64,000 nucleotides of DNA, from assembly GCA_034180345.1 (NCBI GenBank), contig JAXFOQ010000001.1, positions 60,324-124,323 on the forward strand. Reading direction: 5' to 3'. The stretch comes from RGIG5681 sp034180345 (GTDB lineage: Bacteria > Bacillota_I > Bacilli_A > Erysipelotrichales > Erysipelotrichaceae). Shown one piece after another: positions 46,388 through 57,560 of the stretch. A program made the position numbers and the translations under genes. Position 1 is the stretch's first letter. Each line of letters opens with the position of its first letter. The notes beneath the pieces are model-generated. The model had not been told where the DNA came from. It ran no database searches and saw only the letters and a list, made by a program, of their open reading frames with translations.

Positions 46388-47357
46388 TGTTGCATTAAAG
46401 GCCGGTGTCAGCAAGGGTACAGTTTCTAAGGTTTTGAAAAATTATCCTAATATTTCTAAATGTACTCGAAATAAGGTCTTAAACATTGTCAAGGAGCTTA
46501 ATTATATCCCTAATGAAAGTGCCAGTGTTTTGAGTTCTAAAAATACCAATAGAATTGGGGTATATGTGAATATCAATGACCAAAAACAAGCCATAGATGA
46601 AATCAATATGCAATTATTACTCGGTAGTTTTAGGGCGGCTAATTCATTGAATTTTCAAATTGTAACTATTTTTAATGACAGTGTCAGTAGCTTGCGTTAT
46701 GAGGAAATGTTGCGTTATTTGCATTCGTTAAATTTAGCTGGTTTAATTATCTTCGGTTTAAATAAAAATGATAAAAGAATGCACTATGTGATTAATAATT
46801 TTAAACACAAGATTGTTTTAATTGATGCACCCTTACATAATGATAATATCAGTTGTGTCTATATTGATCATGCAAGGGCCCAATATGAGGTTGCCCATGA
46901 GTTAATTAAAGATTGTTGTGGCAGTGTTCTTTATCTAGCTGGTAAAAAAGATGGCTATGTTACAGATATGCGCAATGCTGGTATTGATAAATTCGCAAGT
47001 GAGGTTGCTTGTAAAATTAAAACTATCAATGCTGAATTTGATGAGGTCATAGCCTATAATTGTGTTAAAGATATTGGTGCTAATTATGATTATATTATCT
47101 GTGCCAGTGATTTAATGGCGATAGGAGCTTATAAGGCTTTAAAAGAATTGAATATTTATCGTCCAATTTCTGGTTTTGACGGTATTAAATTATTATCTTA
47201 CTTGGATGCTGATATTATTACGGTTGCCCAAGATTTTAATTATCTTGGTTATCGTGGTGTGGAAGTTTTAAATGAAATGTTAAAGGGTGTTGGCGGTAGT
47301 GAAATCATTGTTCCACACAAATTGCTTAAATCTAAATATCAGGATATTTTAAAGTAA
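46371..47357 (+). CDS. LacI-family regulator, MalR-like
   Basis: A 328-residue repressor starting MANISDVALKAGVSKGTVSKVL, with the HTH and hinge helix (ESASVLSSKNTNRIG). The C-terminal periplasmic-binding-like domain senses a sugar. I chose ATG 46371 (GAGGA just upstream). It sits inside the maltodextrin locus and probably controls the operators at 39862 and perhaps 47388. The effector is inferred (a maltodextrin). It lies in an overlap with malQ. Confidence 0.88.
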   Translation: MANISDVALKAGVSKGTVSKVLKNYPNISKCTRNKVLNIVKELNYIPNESASVLSSKNTNRIGVYVNINDQKQAIDEINMQLLLGSFRAANSLNFQIVTIFNDSVSSLRYEEMLRYLHSLNLAGLIIFGLNKNDKRMHYVINNFKHKIVLIDAPLHNDNISCVYIDHARAQYEVAHELIKDCCGSVLYLAGKKDGYVTDMRNAGIDKFASEVACKIKTINAEFDEVIAYNCVKDIGANYDYIICASDLMAIGAYKALKELNIYRPISGFDGIKLLSYLDADIITVAQDFNYLGYRGVEVLNEMLKGVGGSEIIVPHKLLKSKYQDILK

Positions 47358-47387
47358 TTTTTATATATTTTATACAAATATATGTAT

Positions 47388-47401
47388 TGAAAACGATTAC
47401 A
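47388..47401 (+). promoter_or_regulatory. cre / LacI-type operator upstream of glgP
   Basis: TGAAAACGATTACA matches TGWAANCGNTNWCA at every position. It overlaps the -35 element TTGAAA (47387-47392); a TAAATT -10 lies 16 bp further. Confidence 0.7.
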
Positions 47402-47470
47402 TCTTAACTAAATTTGAAACCATTATTTATATCGGTTAGAATTTAAACAAAATGTAAAAAGGAGGGGTTT

Positions 47471-49873
47471 ATGTTTTTTGAAAATAAGGAAAATTTTATT
47501 GAATCTTTAAGTCAAAACTTTGTCAATAACTTTGGTAAGTCTATTAAAGAAGGAACAGATTTAGAGATTTATACATCTTTATGTAGTTTGGTTAAATCTT
47601 ATGCCAATTCTAATTTGAATAAGACTAGAGATTATGTTAATAAAAATAACGAAAAACGTATGTATTATTTCAGTTTGGAATTTTTATTAGGCAGACTTTT
47701 ATCTAATAATTTAATTAATTTAGGCATTTTTAATGTTGTTAAGGAAGGGCTTGACGAATTAGGTGTCGATTTAAATAAATTAGAAGATATTGAAACTGAT
47801 GCTGGTCTTGGTAATGGTGGCTTAGGTCGTCTTGCAGCTTGTTTTTTAGATTCGCTCGCAACACTCCGATTACCAGGCAATGGCAATACTATTAGATACC
47901 AATATGGTTTATTTAAACAATTAATTATTAATAATGAACAGGTGGAAGTTCCTGATCAATGGCTTAAAATCGGTAATGCTTGGGAAGTTAGAAAACCTCA
48001 CAGTGCTGTTAAAGTTAAGTTTTATGGCGATGTTAAGATTAACCGTGATTTTGAAACTGGTAAATTGAAATTTGAACATATCAATGCTGAGGAAGTGTTG
48101 GCTGTTCCTTATGATATGCCAATTGTTGGTTGTGATACTATTTGCACCAATACTTTAAGAATGTGGAGTGCTGAAGCCAGTGATGTGCTACCTAAAGATA
48201 AGGATTTTATTAAATATCTTCAAGATGTTAATGAAATTTGTTTAAATGTATATCCTGATGATAGTACTGTTGAGGGTAAATATTTAAGAATTAAACAGGA
48301 ATACTTCTTTATTTGTGCTGGTATCCATACTATTATTCGCGAACATTTGCGAAATAATGAAAGTTTAGATAACTTAGCTGATAAGGTTGTAATTCAATTA
48401 AATGATACCCATCCTGCAATGTGTATTGCTGAGCTTATGCGTATTTTACTTGATGATTACAACTATGAGTGGAATGATGCTTGGAAGATTGTTACCGGTA
48501 CTTTTGCATATACCAATCACACAGTTATGTCGGAGGCTTTAGAAAAATGGCCAGTTGAATATATCAAGAAATTATTACCGCGTATTTATTTGATTATTGA
48601 AGAAATTGATCGAAGTTTTAAAGAGATGGTCTATGGTTTAACACATGATCATAATTTGGTTAATCGTGTAGCCATCATCAATGATAATCAAGTGCGGATG
48701 GCATATTTGAGTATTGTTGGTTCATTTAGTGTTAATGGGGTTGCGAAGTTACATACCGATATTTTAGTTAATGATCTCTTCCGTGATTTCTTTAAATTAA
48801 TGCCTGAAAAATTTAATAATAAAACTAATGGTATCACTCAACGCCGTTGGTTGCTTTATTCTAATATGGAACTTACAGCTTTGATTGAAAAGTATATCGG
48901 TTCTGATTTCAAACGTGATTTTAATAAAATTGAAGCCTTGTTGGAACATGTTGATAACCAAAAACTTCAAGAAGAATTTTTAAATGTTAAGTATCGTCGT
49001 AAAGAAATTCTCGGTAATTTCTTAAAGAAGAATTATGATATTGAAATTGATCCTAATTCTATCTTTGATACTCAGGCAAAACGACTACACGCATATAAGC
49101 GTCAATTATTGAATATCTTACATATTATTTATCTATACCAAAGAATTAAAGAAGATAAGCAATTTACTATGCCTAAGACTACCTTCTTATTCGGTGCTAA
49201 GGCAGCTCCTAGTTATATTTTTGCCAAGAAGGTTATTAAGTTAATCAATGCTGTTGCTGCTAAGATTGATCAGGATGAAGAAGCTTCTAAGTATATTAAA
49301 GTTGTCTTCATACCTAATTATCGTGTTACTGTGGCTGAACATTTAATGAATGCCAGTGATGTTTCTGAACAAATTTCAACTGCAGGTAAAGAAGCTAGTG
49401 GTACTGGTAATATGAAATTTATGATGAATGGTGCTATTACTTTAGGAACCCTCGATGGTGCCAATGTCGAAATTGCTGAATTGGTTGGTGAAGAAAATTG
49501 TGAAATATTCGGTTTAAGAGCTGAAGAAATTGATAGCTTTAGAATTAATTATGCAAGTAATGAATACTATATGAACGATATGCGTATTCATAAGGCGGTT
49601 AATGCTTTGGTTGATAATACCTTCAGTGATAATAATGAAGATTTTGCTGAAATATATAATGAATTAGTAGTTCATAATGATGAATATTTTGTGCTTGCTG
49701 ATTTTGATGCCTATGTTAAGGCGCATGAAAATATTAATAAGCGTTATGAAAATCGCTTAGCTTGGGCAAAACAATGTTTGATTAATATTGGTAAGAGTGC
49801 ATATTTTTCAAGCGATCGTACAATTAATGATTATGTCGAAGATATTTGGCATATCAATCCTATTGAAGAATAG
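47471..49873 (+). CDS. glgP: Glycogen/maltodextrin phosphorylase
   Basis: An 800-residue PLP enzyme releasing glucose-1-phosphate from alpha-1,4-glucan. Landmarks are YYFSLEFLLGR, ETDAGLGNGGLGRLAACFLDS, QLNDTHPAM, FNNKTNGITQRRWL and the PLP segment ASGTGNMKFMMNGA, whose lysine binds the cofactor. Length is normal. AAAGGAGGGG is upstream. A terminator follows. Confidence 0.96.
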   Translation: MFFENKENFIESLSQNFVNNFGKSIKEGTDLEIYTSLCSLVKSYANSNLNKTRDYVNKNNEKRMYYFSLEFLLGRLLSNNLINLGIFNVVKEGLDELGVDLNKLEDIETDAGLGNGGLGRLAACFLDSLATLRLPGNGNTIRYQYGLFKQLIINNEQVEVPDQWLKIGNAWEVRKPHSAVKVKFYGDVKINRDFETGKLKFEHINAEEVLAVPYDMPIVGCDTICTNTLRMWSAEASDVLPKDKDFIKYLQDVNEICLNVYPDDSTVEGKYLRIKQEYFFICAGIHTIIREHLRNNESLDNLADKVVIQLNDTHPAMCIAELMRILLDDYNYEWNDAWKIVTGTFAYTNHTVMSEALEKWPVEYIKKLLPRIYLIIEEIDRSFKEMVYGLTHDHNLVNRVAIINDNQVRMAYLSIVGSFSVNGVAKLHTDILVNDLFRDFFKLMPEKFNNKTNGITQRRWLLYSNMELTALIEKYIGSDFKRDFNKIEALLEHVDNQKLQEEFLNVKYRRKEILGNFLKKNYDIEIDPNSIFDTQAKRLHAYKRQLLNILHIIYLYQRIKEDKQFTMPKTTFLFGAKAAPSYIFAKKVIKLINAVAAKIDQDEEASKYIKVVFIPNYRVTVAEHLMNASDVSEQISTAGKEASGTGNMKFMMNGAITLGTLDGANVEIAELVGEENCEIFGLRAEEIDSFRINYASNEYYMNDMRIHKAVNALVDNTFSDNNEDFAEIYNELVVHNDEYFVLADFDAYVKAHENINKRYENRLAWAKQCLINIGKSAYFSSDRTINDYVEDIWHINPIEE

Positions 49874-49883
49874 ATTGGTAATA

Positions 49884-49917
49884 AGACCTCAAGTAAATAA
49901 CTTGAGGTTTCTTTTTG
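49884..49917 (+). terminator. Terminator after glgP
   Basis: Nine-bp stem ACCTCAAGT/ACTTGAGGT, loop AAATA, followed by TTCTTTTT. The pullulanase gene starts ten bases later and would need readthrough or an unseen promoter. Confidence 0.85.
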
Positions 49918-49926
49918 AGGTTAGTG

Positions 49927-51975
49927 ATGGAAAAATATAAATGTTATTTAGATGATTATAATACAATTAAATTATATGTTGATAAGAACCTTGATCAAGA
50001 TATTAATGATTTGAAATTATTTAAAGATGATTTACTCATTAATTATCAACTTGCTGGTTGCGGTGAATATCAGACGATGAATAAATATATCATAACTTTT
50101 GATGATTATTGTTTTGATAGTAAATATCAACTTGTGATTAATGAGGTATGTTTAACTCCTGTTTATCGTCATATCGTTAATACTGAACGCTTTGATCGAG
50201 AATTTTATTATGGTGGTAATGATTTAGGTAGTGATTATCATCAAGAATTTACGACTTTTAAGTTGTGGTCGCCACTTGCTACAACTGTTAATTTAATTTT
50301 AGTTGATTTAAAGCTCAGTATTCCGATGAAAAAAAATGCTGGTGTTTTTGAATGTATGGTTAAAGGTGATTTAGATTGTCAAAGCTATCTTTATGAGATT
50401 GAACATCAAAATTTTACAGTTAAAAGTATTGATCCCTATAGTTATTCTTCAACTTGTAATGGCGAATATTCAGTGGTTGTTAATCTTGAACAATTAAATT
50501 TGAATAAGGTGGCATTAAAAACGACAATAACCTCAAATGTCGATGCGATAATTTATGAATTAAGTGTCCGTGATTTCACCATCAATAACAACTCTAAAGT
50601 GATGAATAAGGGTAAATTTTTAGGTTTGATTGAGGATGGTACTAACTTAATGAAGTATCCGACTGGTTTTGATTATCTTAAAAGTTTAGGTATTACCCAC
50701 ATTCAATTATTGCCTGTATTTGATTTTGATTCTTATGATGAAAATAATTATCCTAAAGAATATAATTGGGGCTATGATCCTTATCAATTTAATGTTTTAG
50801 AGGGTTCGTATTTGACTAAGGATGATCCTTATAGTCGAATTAATGAATTTAAACACTTGGTTGATATCTTTCATAAAGCCGATATTAGAGTTAATCTTGA
50901 TGTTGTCTTTAATCATGTTGGCCATATTGAAGACTATGCTTGGCATAAAATCATCCCTTATTATGCCTTTAGATATGGTGATGATGAAATATTATCCAAT
51001 GGTTCATTTTGCGGTAATGAGATCAGAAGTGAGGCTAAAATGTTTAGCAAGTATATTGTCGATATGTGCAATAGATATGTTGATATATACGATATTGACG
51101 GTTTAAGATTTGATCTTATGGGCTTGTTAGATATCGAAACTATGAACAATATCTTTAAAACAATAGTTAAAAAGAAAGCTGATTTTATGGTTTATGGTGA
51201 GGGTTGGGATATGCCTAGTAGCTATGATTCTTTTTATCGTGCAACAATGTATAACAACGCCAAAACACCTAATATTGCATACTTTAATGACCGTTATCGT
51301 GATGTTGTTAAAGGAGCAACGTCTCTTAATGATATTGGTGATGTTGGTTTTGGACTTGGTAATCTTGAAAAGAAAAATTTAGTTAGAGATCTTATCGGTG
51401 GAAGTATCCTCAACGGTCATTTTCTTTCTGCCTCACAAACTGTTAATTATCTTGAGTGTCATGATAATATGACTTTTTATGACAAAATGAATAATTGTCT
51501 TAATGATGATGAATATACCAAAACTCAAAAAACGAAGCTTTCATTGGCGATATTAATGCTTTCTCAAGGTATTCCCTTCATTCATTGTGGACAAGAATTT
51601 ATGCGAAATAAAAAGGGTTATGATAATACTTACAACTTGAGTGATGAGATTAATGCCATCGATTGGTACCAAATGATTAGAAAGATTGATGTCGTTAATT
51701 ATTTTCGATCATTGATTAAAATTCGTAGACAATATCCTCAATTTCGTTTGAATGATGATGAAATAAAAAAAGCTTTATTATTCGAAGATTATTATGAAGT
51801 CTTAATATATAAGATTAACAATTTAAAAGTATTGATTAATGCCAGCGCTTTTAATCATAAATATCCAATTACCAGGTGTAAATTGATATTTGATGATGGA
51901 ATTAAAAATGAAATTATTACTGATAGTGAATTAAAATTATCACCGTTTTCATTGATTGTTATTGAAGAAGTATAA
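49927..51975 (+). CDS. pulA: Pullulanase type I (GH13_14)
   Basis: A 682-residue debranching enzyme hydrolysing alpha-1,6 links. It has no signal peptide, so it is intracellular. The N-terminal beta-rich modules end before FTTFKLWSPLATTVNLILVD (CBM48-like). The type-I motif YNWGYDP is present. The catalytic residues are the aspartate in GLRFDLMGL and the glutamate in YGEGWDM; the CHDNMTFYD region is the third site. I prefer the ATG at 49927, preceded by TTGAGGTTAG. Confidence 0.93.
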   Translation: MEKYKCYLDDYNTIKLYVDKNLDQDINDLKLFKDDLLINYQLAGCGEYQTMNKYIITFDDYCFDSKYQLVINEVCLTPVYRHIVNTERFDREFYYGGNDLGSDYHQEFTTFKLWSPLATTVNLILVDLKLSIPMKKNAGVFECMVKGDLDCQSYLYEIEHQNFTVKSIDPYSYSSTCNGEYSVVVNLEQLNLNKVALKTTITSNVDAIIYELSVRDFTINNNSKVMNKGKFLGLIEDGTNLMKYPTGFDYLKSLGITHIQLLPVFDFDSYDENNYPKEYNWGYDPYQFNVLEGSYLTKDDPYSRINEFKHLVDIFHKADIRVNLDVVFNHVGHIEDYAWHKIIPYYAFRYGDDEILSNGSFCGNEIRSEAKMFSKYIVDMCNRYVDIYDIDGLRFDLMGLLDIETMNNIFKTIVKKKADFMVYGEGWDMPSSYDSFYRATMYNNAKTPNIAYFNDRYRDVVKGATSLNDIGDVGFGLGNLEKKNLVRDLIGGSILNGHFLSASQTVNYLECHDNMTFYDKMNNCLNDDEYTKTQKTKLSLAILMLSQGIPFIHCGQEFMRNKKGYDNTYNLSDEINAIDWYQMIRKIDVVNYFRSLIKIRRQYPQFRLNDDEIKKALLFEDYYEVLIYKINNLKVLINASAFNHKYPITRCKLIFDDGIKNEIITDSELKLSPFSLIVIEEV

Positions 51976-52004
51976 ATGCTATAGATAATTATTGTCGAGT
52001 TTGT

Positions 52005-52010
52005 TAAAAT
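52005..52010 (+). promoter_or_regulatory. Candidate -10 for the glgC operon
   Basis: TAAAAT, 17 bp after TAGATA (51982-51987, four of six -35 bases). It may start an internal transcript for glgC onward. Confidence 0.4.
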
Positions 52011-52035
52011 TTAATTAACAAGGGGACATACTAAA

Positions 52036-53187
52036 ATGAAATCAAAAAAGTTAATCGCAATGATATTGGCTGGTGGTAGGGGTTCTAGGCTTTTTGATTT
52101 AACTAAGCGTATCGCAAAACCAGCTGTACACTATGGTGGAAGGTATCGAATAATAGATTTTCCACTGTCTAATTGTGCTAATTCCAATATTGCTACTGTG
52201 GGAGTCTTGGTACAATATGAGTCGGTATTATTAAATTCTTATGTAGCACGGGACTACCATTGGGGTTTAGATATGAAGGGTGGCGGCGTCTTTGTTTTAC
52301 CACCTCGTGAAAAAGATGAATTGGGTATTGGCGCCTATAAGGGCACTGCTGATGCTATAGCTCAGAATATTGATTTTTTAGATCAGGAAGATGCTGATTA
52401 TATCTTAGTGTTAAGTGGTGATCATATTTATAAGATGAATTATGAATTGATGCTTGATCATCATATAAAACAAAATGCTGATGCTACTATCGCTATATTG
52501 GAAGTACCAAAAAAAGAAGCAAGCCGTTTTGGTATTATGAATGTTGATGCTGATGATAATATTGTTGATTTTGAGGAGAAGCCTTCAAAACCTAAGTCTA
52601 ATTTGGCATCGATGGGTATTTATATTTTTTCATATAAAAAATTGCGTAAATATTTAAAAGATGATGAAAAAAATCCAACTTCAAATCACGATTTTGGTAA
52701 AGATATTATTCCTGCATATTTAAATAATGGTGAGAAATTGACTGCCTATCGTTTTAAGGGTTATTGGAAGGATGTTGGTACGGTTGACAGTCTTTGGGAA
52801 GCTAATATGGATCTATTAAAGGTTGATGATACCTTGAATTTATTTGATAGTAATTGGAAGATATATACCGAGGAAAATGCTTCAATTCCACAGATTATCG
52901 GTGAAACTGCTAATATTAAAAATTCCTACATTACCCAGGGCTGTGTGGTTGATGGGGATGTTAATAATTCGGTGTTATTTACTGATAGTATTGTGCATAG
53001 CGAAGCCAAGGTCTATGATTCGATCTTGATGAATGGGGCGATTATTGATAGTCTTGCTGTTGTTAAACGCTGTATTGTCGCTGAGAATGTTCATATACCA
53101 AAGGGTCTTTCTTTTATCAATGAAGATCATAATATCTGTTTAATTACGCAGAAATTAGTAAATGAAAAGGTCGGTGAATTAAAATGA
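52036..53187 (+). CDS. glgC: ADP-glucose pyrophosphorylase catalytic subunit
   Basis: Makes ADP-glucose from glucose-1-phosphate and ATP, the committed step in glycogen synthesis. The 383-residue protein starts with [14 protein letters not shown], the nucleotidyl-transfer motif, and then [32 protein letters not shown] and [11 protein letters not shown] beta-helix C-terminal domain follows. It overlaps glgD by 4 bp. GlgC and GlgD form the pair typical of Bacillota. Confidence 0.95.
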   Translation: MKSKKLIAMILAGGRGSRLFDLTKRIAKPAVHYGGRYRIIDFPLSNCANSNIATVGVLVQYESVLLNSYVARDYHWGLDMKGGGVFVLPPREKDELGIGAYKGTADAIAQNIDFLDQEDADYILVLSGDHIYKMNYELMLDHHIKQNADATIAILEVPKKEASRFGIMNVDADDNIVDFEEKPSKPKSNLASMGIYIFSYKKLRKYLKDDEKNPTSNHDFGKDIIPAYLNNGEKLTAYRFKGYWKDVGTVDSLWEANMDLLKVDDTLNLFDSNWKIYTEENASIPQIIGETANIKNSYITQGCVVDGDVNNSVLFTDSIVHSEAKVYDSILMNGAIIDSLAVVKRCIVAENVHIPKGLSFINEDHNICLITQKLVNEKVGELK

Positions 53188-54290
53188 ATATTTTAGGTAT
53201 CTTAAGTTTTGAGGATAATTATGCCCATCTTGCGGGTATGGCGGCTACAAGACCGATAGGGGCGGTAAGTTTTTTGGGTCGCTATCGTATTTTAGATTTT
53301 ATGATTAGTAATTTTACTAATTCAGGAATTTCCGAGATTGATATTTTTGTGAAGGATAAACCGCGTTCAATTATTCAACATGTTCATCGTACTAACTATA
53401 ATATCAATTCTAAAAAAGGTAATGTTCAAATATTGTGTGGTGAACAAGATGCCAATAATACGATATATAATACTGATGTCGCTTCATACCTTGATAATGC
53501 CCATATTTTAGAACGCAGCAATGCTGAATATGTTATTATTGCGCCATCACATTTTATTTATACTATTAATTTTGAAGAAGTTTTAAAGGAACATATTAAT
53601 TCAGAAAGTGATATTACTGCACTGTATCACCATGTTGAAAATGCTAGAGAGGAATTTGTTGGTTGCGATTTTTTAAATATTGATGATGGTTTAGTTAAGG
53701 CTATGGATATTAATTATGGCCAATATAAAAATCGTTTTATTGCCCTTGAAAGTTATATTTTAAAACGCGAATTATTTCTAAGACTTTGTCATGAGGCAAA
53801 AAAGAACAGTCTTCTTTTCTGGTTTAAGGATATTGTTAAATTAAAATTAAATGAGTTGAAAGTTTCTGCCTATCAACACTATGGTTATTGTTGTTGTATT
53901 AATAATATCAAGGCTTATTATAATGCTTCGATGTATTTAAGAGATCGTCAAACAATCAAACAATTATTTAAAAAAGATTGGCCAATTCACACGATGACCA
54001 ATGATTCTTGTCCAACCTTATATAAAGGAAGTGGTAGTGCCATCAATTCTTTGGTTGGCAATGGTTGTGTTATTAGGGGTGAAATTATCAATAGTATTAT
54101 TGGTAGAAATGTTATCGTGGGTGAAAATACCGTAATCAAGGATTCGATAATTTTACCTAGTTCTACCATTGGGAATAATTGTCATATTGAAAATTCGATT
54201 ATTGATCGTTATGTAGAAGTTGATAAGGTTAAAAAACTTAATGGCACCAAGGATAATCCTATTTATGTTAAAAGAGGAGATAAAATTTAA
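53184..54290 (+). CDS. glgD: ADP-glucose pyrophosphorylase regulatory subunit GlgD
   Basis: A 368-residue GlgC homologue that has lost the GGGRGxRL loop: the N terminus is [44 protein letters not shown] and the C-terminal left-handed beta-helix are retained. In Firmicutes GlgD forms a complex with GlgC and changes its activity. It overlaps glgC and shares one base with the start of glgA. Confidence 0.93.
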   Translation: MNILGILSFEDNYAHLAGMAATRPIGAVSFLGRYRILDFMISNFTNSGISEIDIFVKDKPRSIIQHVHRTNYNINSKKGNVQILCGEQDANNTIYNTDVASYLDNAHILERSNAEYVIIAPSHFIYTINFEEVLKEHINSESDITALYHHVENAREEFVGCDFLNIDDGLVKAMDINYGQYKNRFIALESYILKRELFLRLCHEAKKNSLLFWFKDIVKLKLNELKVSAYQHYGYCCCINNIKAYYNASMYLRDRQTIKQLFKKDWPIHTMTNDSCPTLYKGSGSAINSLVGNGCVIRGEIINSIIGRNVIVGENTVIKDSIILPSSTIGNNCHIENSIIDRYVEVDKVKKLNGTKDNPIYVKRGDKI

Positions 54291-55738
54291 TGAAGAAAGT
54301 TTTATTCGCTACTTTTGAAGCTTTGCCGTTTGTTAAAACCGGTGGTCTTGCTGATGTTGTCTATGCCTTACCTAAATATCTTGATCAGAATAAATTTGAT
54401 GTTAGAATTGTTCTTCCTTTATTTAAGACGATTAAGGAACGCTATATCCAGCAATTAGAATCAATAGGTCATATCTATGTAAGATGTGGTTATATTAATG
54501 AGGAAGCTAATATTTTAACTTATAAGTATGGTGGGGTTGAGTATTTATTTATTGAAAATGATACTTATTTTTATCGTGATGGTATATATGGTTATGATGA
54601 TGATGCCGCAAGATTTAGCTTTTATAATCTGGCTATTATTGAAATGTTTAAGGTATTAAATTACTATCCTGATATTGTGCATGCCCATGATTATCATTGT
54701 GGTGTTTTATCAGCCTTATGCAAACTTAAAGATAATGGTGATGATAGTATTAGAAGTATTAAACATATCTTTACTATTCATAATCTTGCTTATCAAGGTA
54801 TTTTTGATAAAAAAGTATTATTTGAACTTTTAGGTTTTGATTATTGTTACTATGCTGATGGGACCTTGCGTTTTAATGACTGTACCAATTTTATGAAGAT
54901 TGGCATTGTCTGTGCTGATAAAATTACCACCGTATCTAATACCTACGCCTTGGAAATTCAAAGTCCACAATTTGGTGAAGGTTTAGATGCCTTGCTTAAG
55001 TATCGTCGTGATGATTTGATTGGAATTATCAATGGGATTGATACTTCTTTGTTTAATCCTGAAAGCGATGTCTATTTATATGCCAATTATCATTCAAAAG
55101 CCTTTAAAAGGAATAAACAAAAATGTAAACGCAGTTTACAATATGAATTGGGTTTAAATGACAATTCTGAAATTTTGGTAGTTGGAATGGTATCACGTTT
55201 AACTTATCAAAAAGGTATCAATTTAATCCTAGATGAAATCCATCATATTATGAAGATGAATGTGCAGGTGGTGGTCTTGGGTAGTGGTGAAACCAATTAT
55301 GAATATGCCTTTAAAAATTTAGAAAATCAATACAAGGGGCGTTTTGTGTACTATTGCGGTTACAATGAAACCTTGGCACATAAAATATATGCTGGTATTG
55401 ATATGTTGCTGATGCCAAGCTTATTTGAGCCTTGTGGTATATCACAACTTATTGCTATGCGATATGGTTCTTTACCACTAGTAAGAGAAACTGGAGGCTT
55501 AAAAGACACTGTTGAACCCTATAATATGTATACTAAAAAGGGTCGTGGTTTTAGTTTTACGAATTTTAATAGTTTTGAATTTAAACAAATATTTGATATG
55601 GCCTATGATGTTTATTATCACAATCATAAGGATTGGGATCGTATGATTAAAAATGCCATGAATTATGATGTTAGTTTTAAGCTCAGTGCTAAAGAATATG
55701 AATTGTTATATAACTCAGAGGTGAATGATAATGGATAA
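54290..55738 (+). CDS. glgA: Glycogen synthase (GT5)
   Basis: ADP-glucose-dependent alpha-1,4-glucan synthase, 482 residues. It has the donor motif FVKTGGLADVVYALPKYL near the N terminus, HAHDYHCG, MVSRLTYQKG and the C-terminal MPSLFEPCGISQLIAMRYG with the RETGGLKDTV follow-up. GGAGATAAAATTT precedes the ATG. The end overlaps glgB by 8 bp. Confidence 0.95.
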   Translation: MKKVLFATFEALPFVKTGGLADVVYALPKYLDQNKFDVRIVLPLFKTIKERYIQQLESIGHIYVRCGYINEEANILTYKYGGVEYLFIENDTYFYRDGIYGYDDDAARFSFYNLAIIEMFKVLNYYPDIVHAHDYHCGVLSALCKLKDNGDDSIRSIKHIFTIHNLAYQGIFDKKVLFELLGFDYCYYADGTLRFNDCTNFMKIGIVCADKITTVSNTYALEIQSPQFGEGLDALLKYRRDDLIGIINGIDTSLFNPESDVYLYANYHSKAFKRNKQKCKRSLQYELGLNDNSEILVVGMVSRLTYQKGINLILDEIHHIMKMNVQVVVLGSGETNYEYAFKNLENQYKGRFVYYCGYNETLAHKIYAGIDMLLMPSLFEPCGISQLIAMRYGSLPLVRETGGLKDTVEPYNMYTKKGRGFSFTNFNSFEFKQIFDMAYDVYYHNHKDWDRMIKNAMNYDVSFKLSAKEYELLYNSEVNDNG

Positions 55739-57560
55739 GTATAATGCTTTTTTTAATGGTGAATGTATAGATGCCTATAAACTTTTTGGTGCCCATAAAA
55801 AAAGGGGTGGGGTTGAGTTTACGGTATATGCTCCTAATGCATTTAAGATTGAATTGATTAGTTCTTTTAATAATTGGTATGGTGGCTATTTCTTTGAGAA
55901 GATTGATGATCGTGGTATTTGGCGATTATTTGTTGCGGATATTGAATTTATTCATTCCTATAAGTATCGAATTTATCGTGATCATAATTTTTATCATGAT
56001 AAAATTGACCCCTATGCGTATTATGGTGAATTAAGACCAAACAATGCCTCTGTCATGTATGATTTGGCTTATTATAAGTTTAGCGATAATAAATTTATTA
56101 AGGCTCGTAATAAAGATGAAGACCAACCGATGAATATCTATGAGGTACACATTAACGGTTTTATGCGTCCTGAATGGAAAGATTTTGCTTCGTACCAGGA
56201 TTTAAAAAAATATCTAATTCCCTATGTCTTGGAGGGTGGTTATACCCATATTGAATTGATGCCGATTTTTGAACATCCCTTTGATGGTTCTTGGGGCTAT
56301 CAAGCATCGGGTTTTTATAGTATTACCAGTCGTTATGGTAGTCCCTATGACTTGATGGATTTTATCAATGAGTGTCATTTAAACAGTATTAAAGTTATTC
56401 TAGATGTTGTTTATACCCACTTTGTTAAAGATGAATTTTCATTGGTTAATTATGATTTTTCACCACTTTATGAATATGGTGATATGAATTTAAAAATGAG
56501 TGAATGGGATACTTATTATTTTAATTTTCAAAATCCTACAGTAATGTCTTTTGTGATGAGTAGTGCGCATTTTTTTGCGGAGAAATATCATTTTGATGGT
56601 TTTAGATTTGATGCTGTTAGTCATTTTATTTATCGTAAAGGCAATAGTGAATTGGGTGAAAATGCTGAAGGTATCAACTTCTTAAAACGCTTAAATTATA
56701 GTTTGAATGATAAATTTCCAGGTATCTCATTGATTGCAGAAGATTCTAGTGCCTTTGCCAATGTTACTAAAAGAGTTGAAGATGGTGGTTTAGGCTTTGA
56801 TTTTAAGTGGGATCTTGGTTGGATGAATGATACGCTTAAATACTATGCTATGGATCATGTTTATCGTAAGTATCACCATAATTTGATGACTTTTTCAATG
56901 GCTTACTTTTATAATGAAAAATTTATTCTACCATTCTCGCATGATGAAGTAGTACATATGAAGAAGACCATTATTGATAAGATGTTCGGTTATTATGATG
57001 ATAAATTCGCCTTATGTAAAAATCTTTATACTTATATGTTTATGCATCCGGGCAAAAAACTTAATTTTATGGGTAATGACTTGGCCTTGTTTAAAGAATT
57101 TGATGAAAGTAAAGAACTTGAATGGTCAATGCTTAAGTATCCTAAACATGATAGTTTTAAACGCTTTTTCAGAGATCTATCCATGATATATAAAAGTCAT
57201 AAGTCATTATATGAGAATGATTATGACAGTCGTTATTTTAAATGGATTGATGTTGATAATAATGAACAATCAGTATTTTCTTTTTATCGTGAAGATGCTG
57301 AAGGCTATCTTGTCTGTGTATTAAATATGTTGCCTTGCTCATACCAAAATTATAAGATAGGGGTACCGATTTTAGGTAGCTATTTAGAATTGATTAATAG
57401 TGAAAAGGATATTTATAGTGGTTGTAATATGTGTAATTATCAACCGATTGATGCCAAAATTGAAGCTCAAACATATCAAAATATGAATTATTCAATTAAT
57501 ATTGATCTAGCTCCTTTTGCGGCAATAATTTTCGAGGTAAAAAAACATGAAGTGGTATGA
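55731..57560 (+). CDS. glgB: 1,4-alpha-glucan branching enzyme (GH13)
   Basis: Introduces alpha-1,6 branches. The 609-residue product has an N-terminal CBM48 segment, WGYQASGFYSITSRYGSPYDL, the nucleophile aspartate in GFRFDAVSHF, the acid glutamate in IAEDSSAF and the third aspartate in FSHDEVVH. In many branching enzymes the second reads AEES; here it is AEDS, keeping the catalytic glutamate. I choose ATG 55731, seven bases after GAGGTG; an ATG six bases earlier is less likely. It overlaps glgA and the next GH13 gene. Confidence 0.92.
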   Translation: MDKYNAFFNGECIDAYKLFGAHKKRGGVEFTVYAPNAFKIELISSFNNWYGGYFFEKIDDRGIWRLFVADIEFIHSYKYRIYRDHNFYHDKIDPYAYYGELRPNNASVMYDLAYYKFSDNKFIKARNKDEDQPMNIYEVHINGFMRPEWKDFASYQDLKKYLIPYVLEGGYTHIELMPIFEHPFDGSWGYQASGFYSITSRYGSPYDLMDFINECHLNSIKVILDVVYTHFVKDEFSLVNYDFSPLYEYGDMNLKMSEWDTYYFNFQNPTVMSFVMSSAHFFAEKYHFDGFRFDAVSHFIYRKGNSELGENAEGINFLKRLNYSLNDKFPGISLIAEDSSAFANVTKRVEDGGLGFDFKWDLGWMNDTLKYYAMDHVYRKYHHNLMTFSMAYFYNEKFILPFSHDEVVHMKKTIIDKMFGYYDDKFALCKNLYTYMFMHPGKKLNFMGNDLALFKEFDESKELEWSMLKYPKHDSFKRFFRDLSMIYKSHKSLYENDYDSRYFKWIDVDNNEQSVFSFYREDAEGYLVCVLNMLPCSYQNYKIGVPILGSYLELINSEKDIYSGCNMCNYQPIDAKIEAQTYQNMNYSINIDLAPFAAIIFEVKKHEVV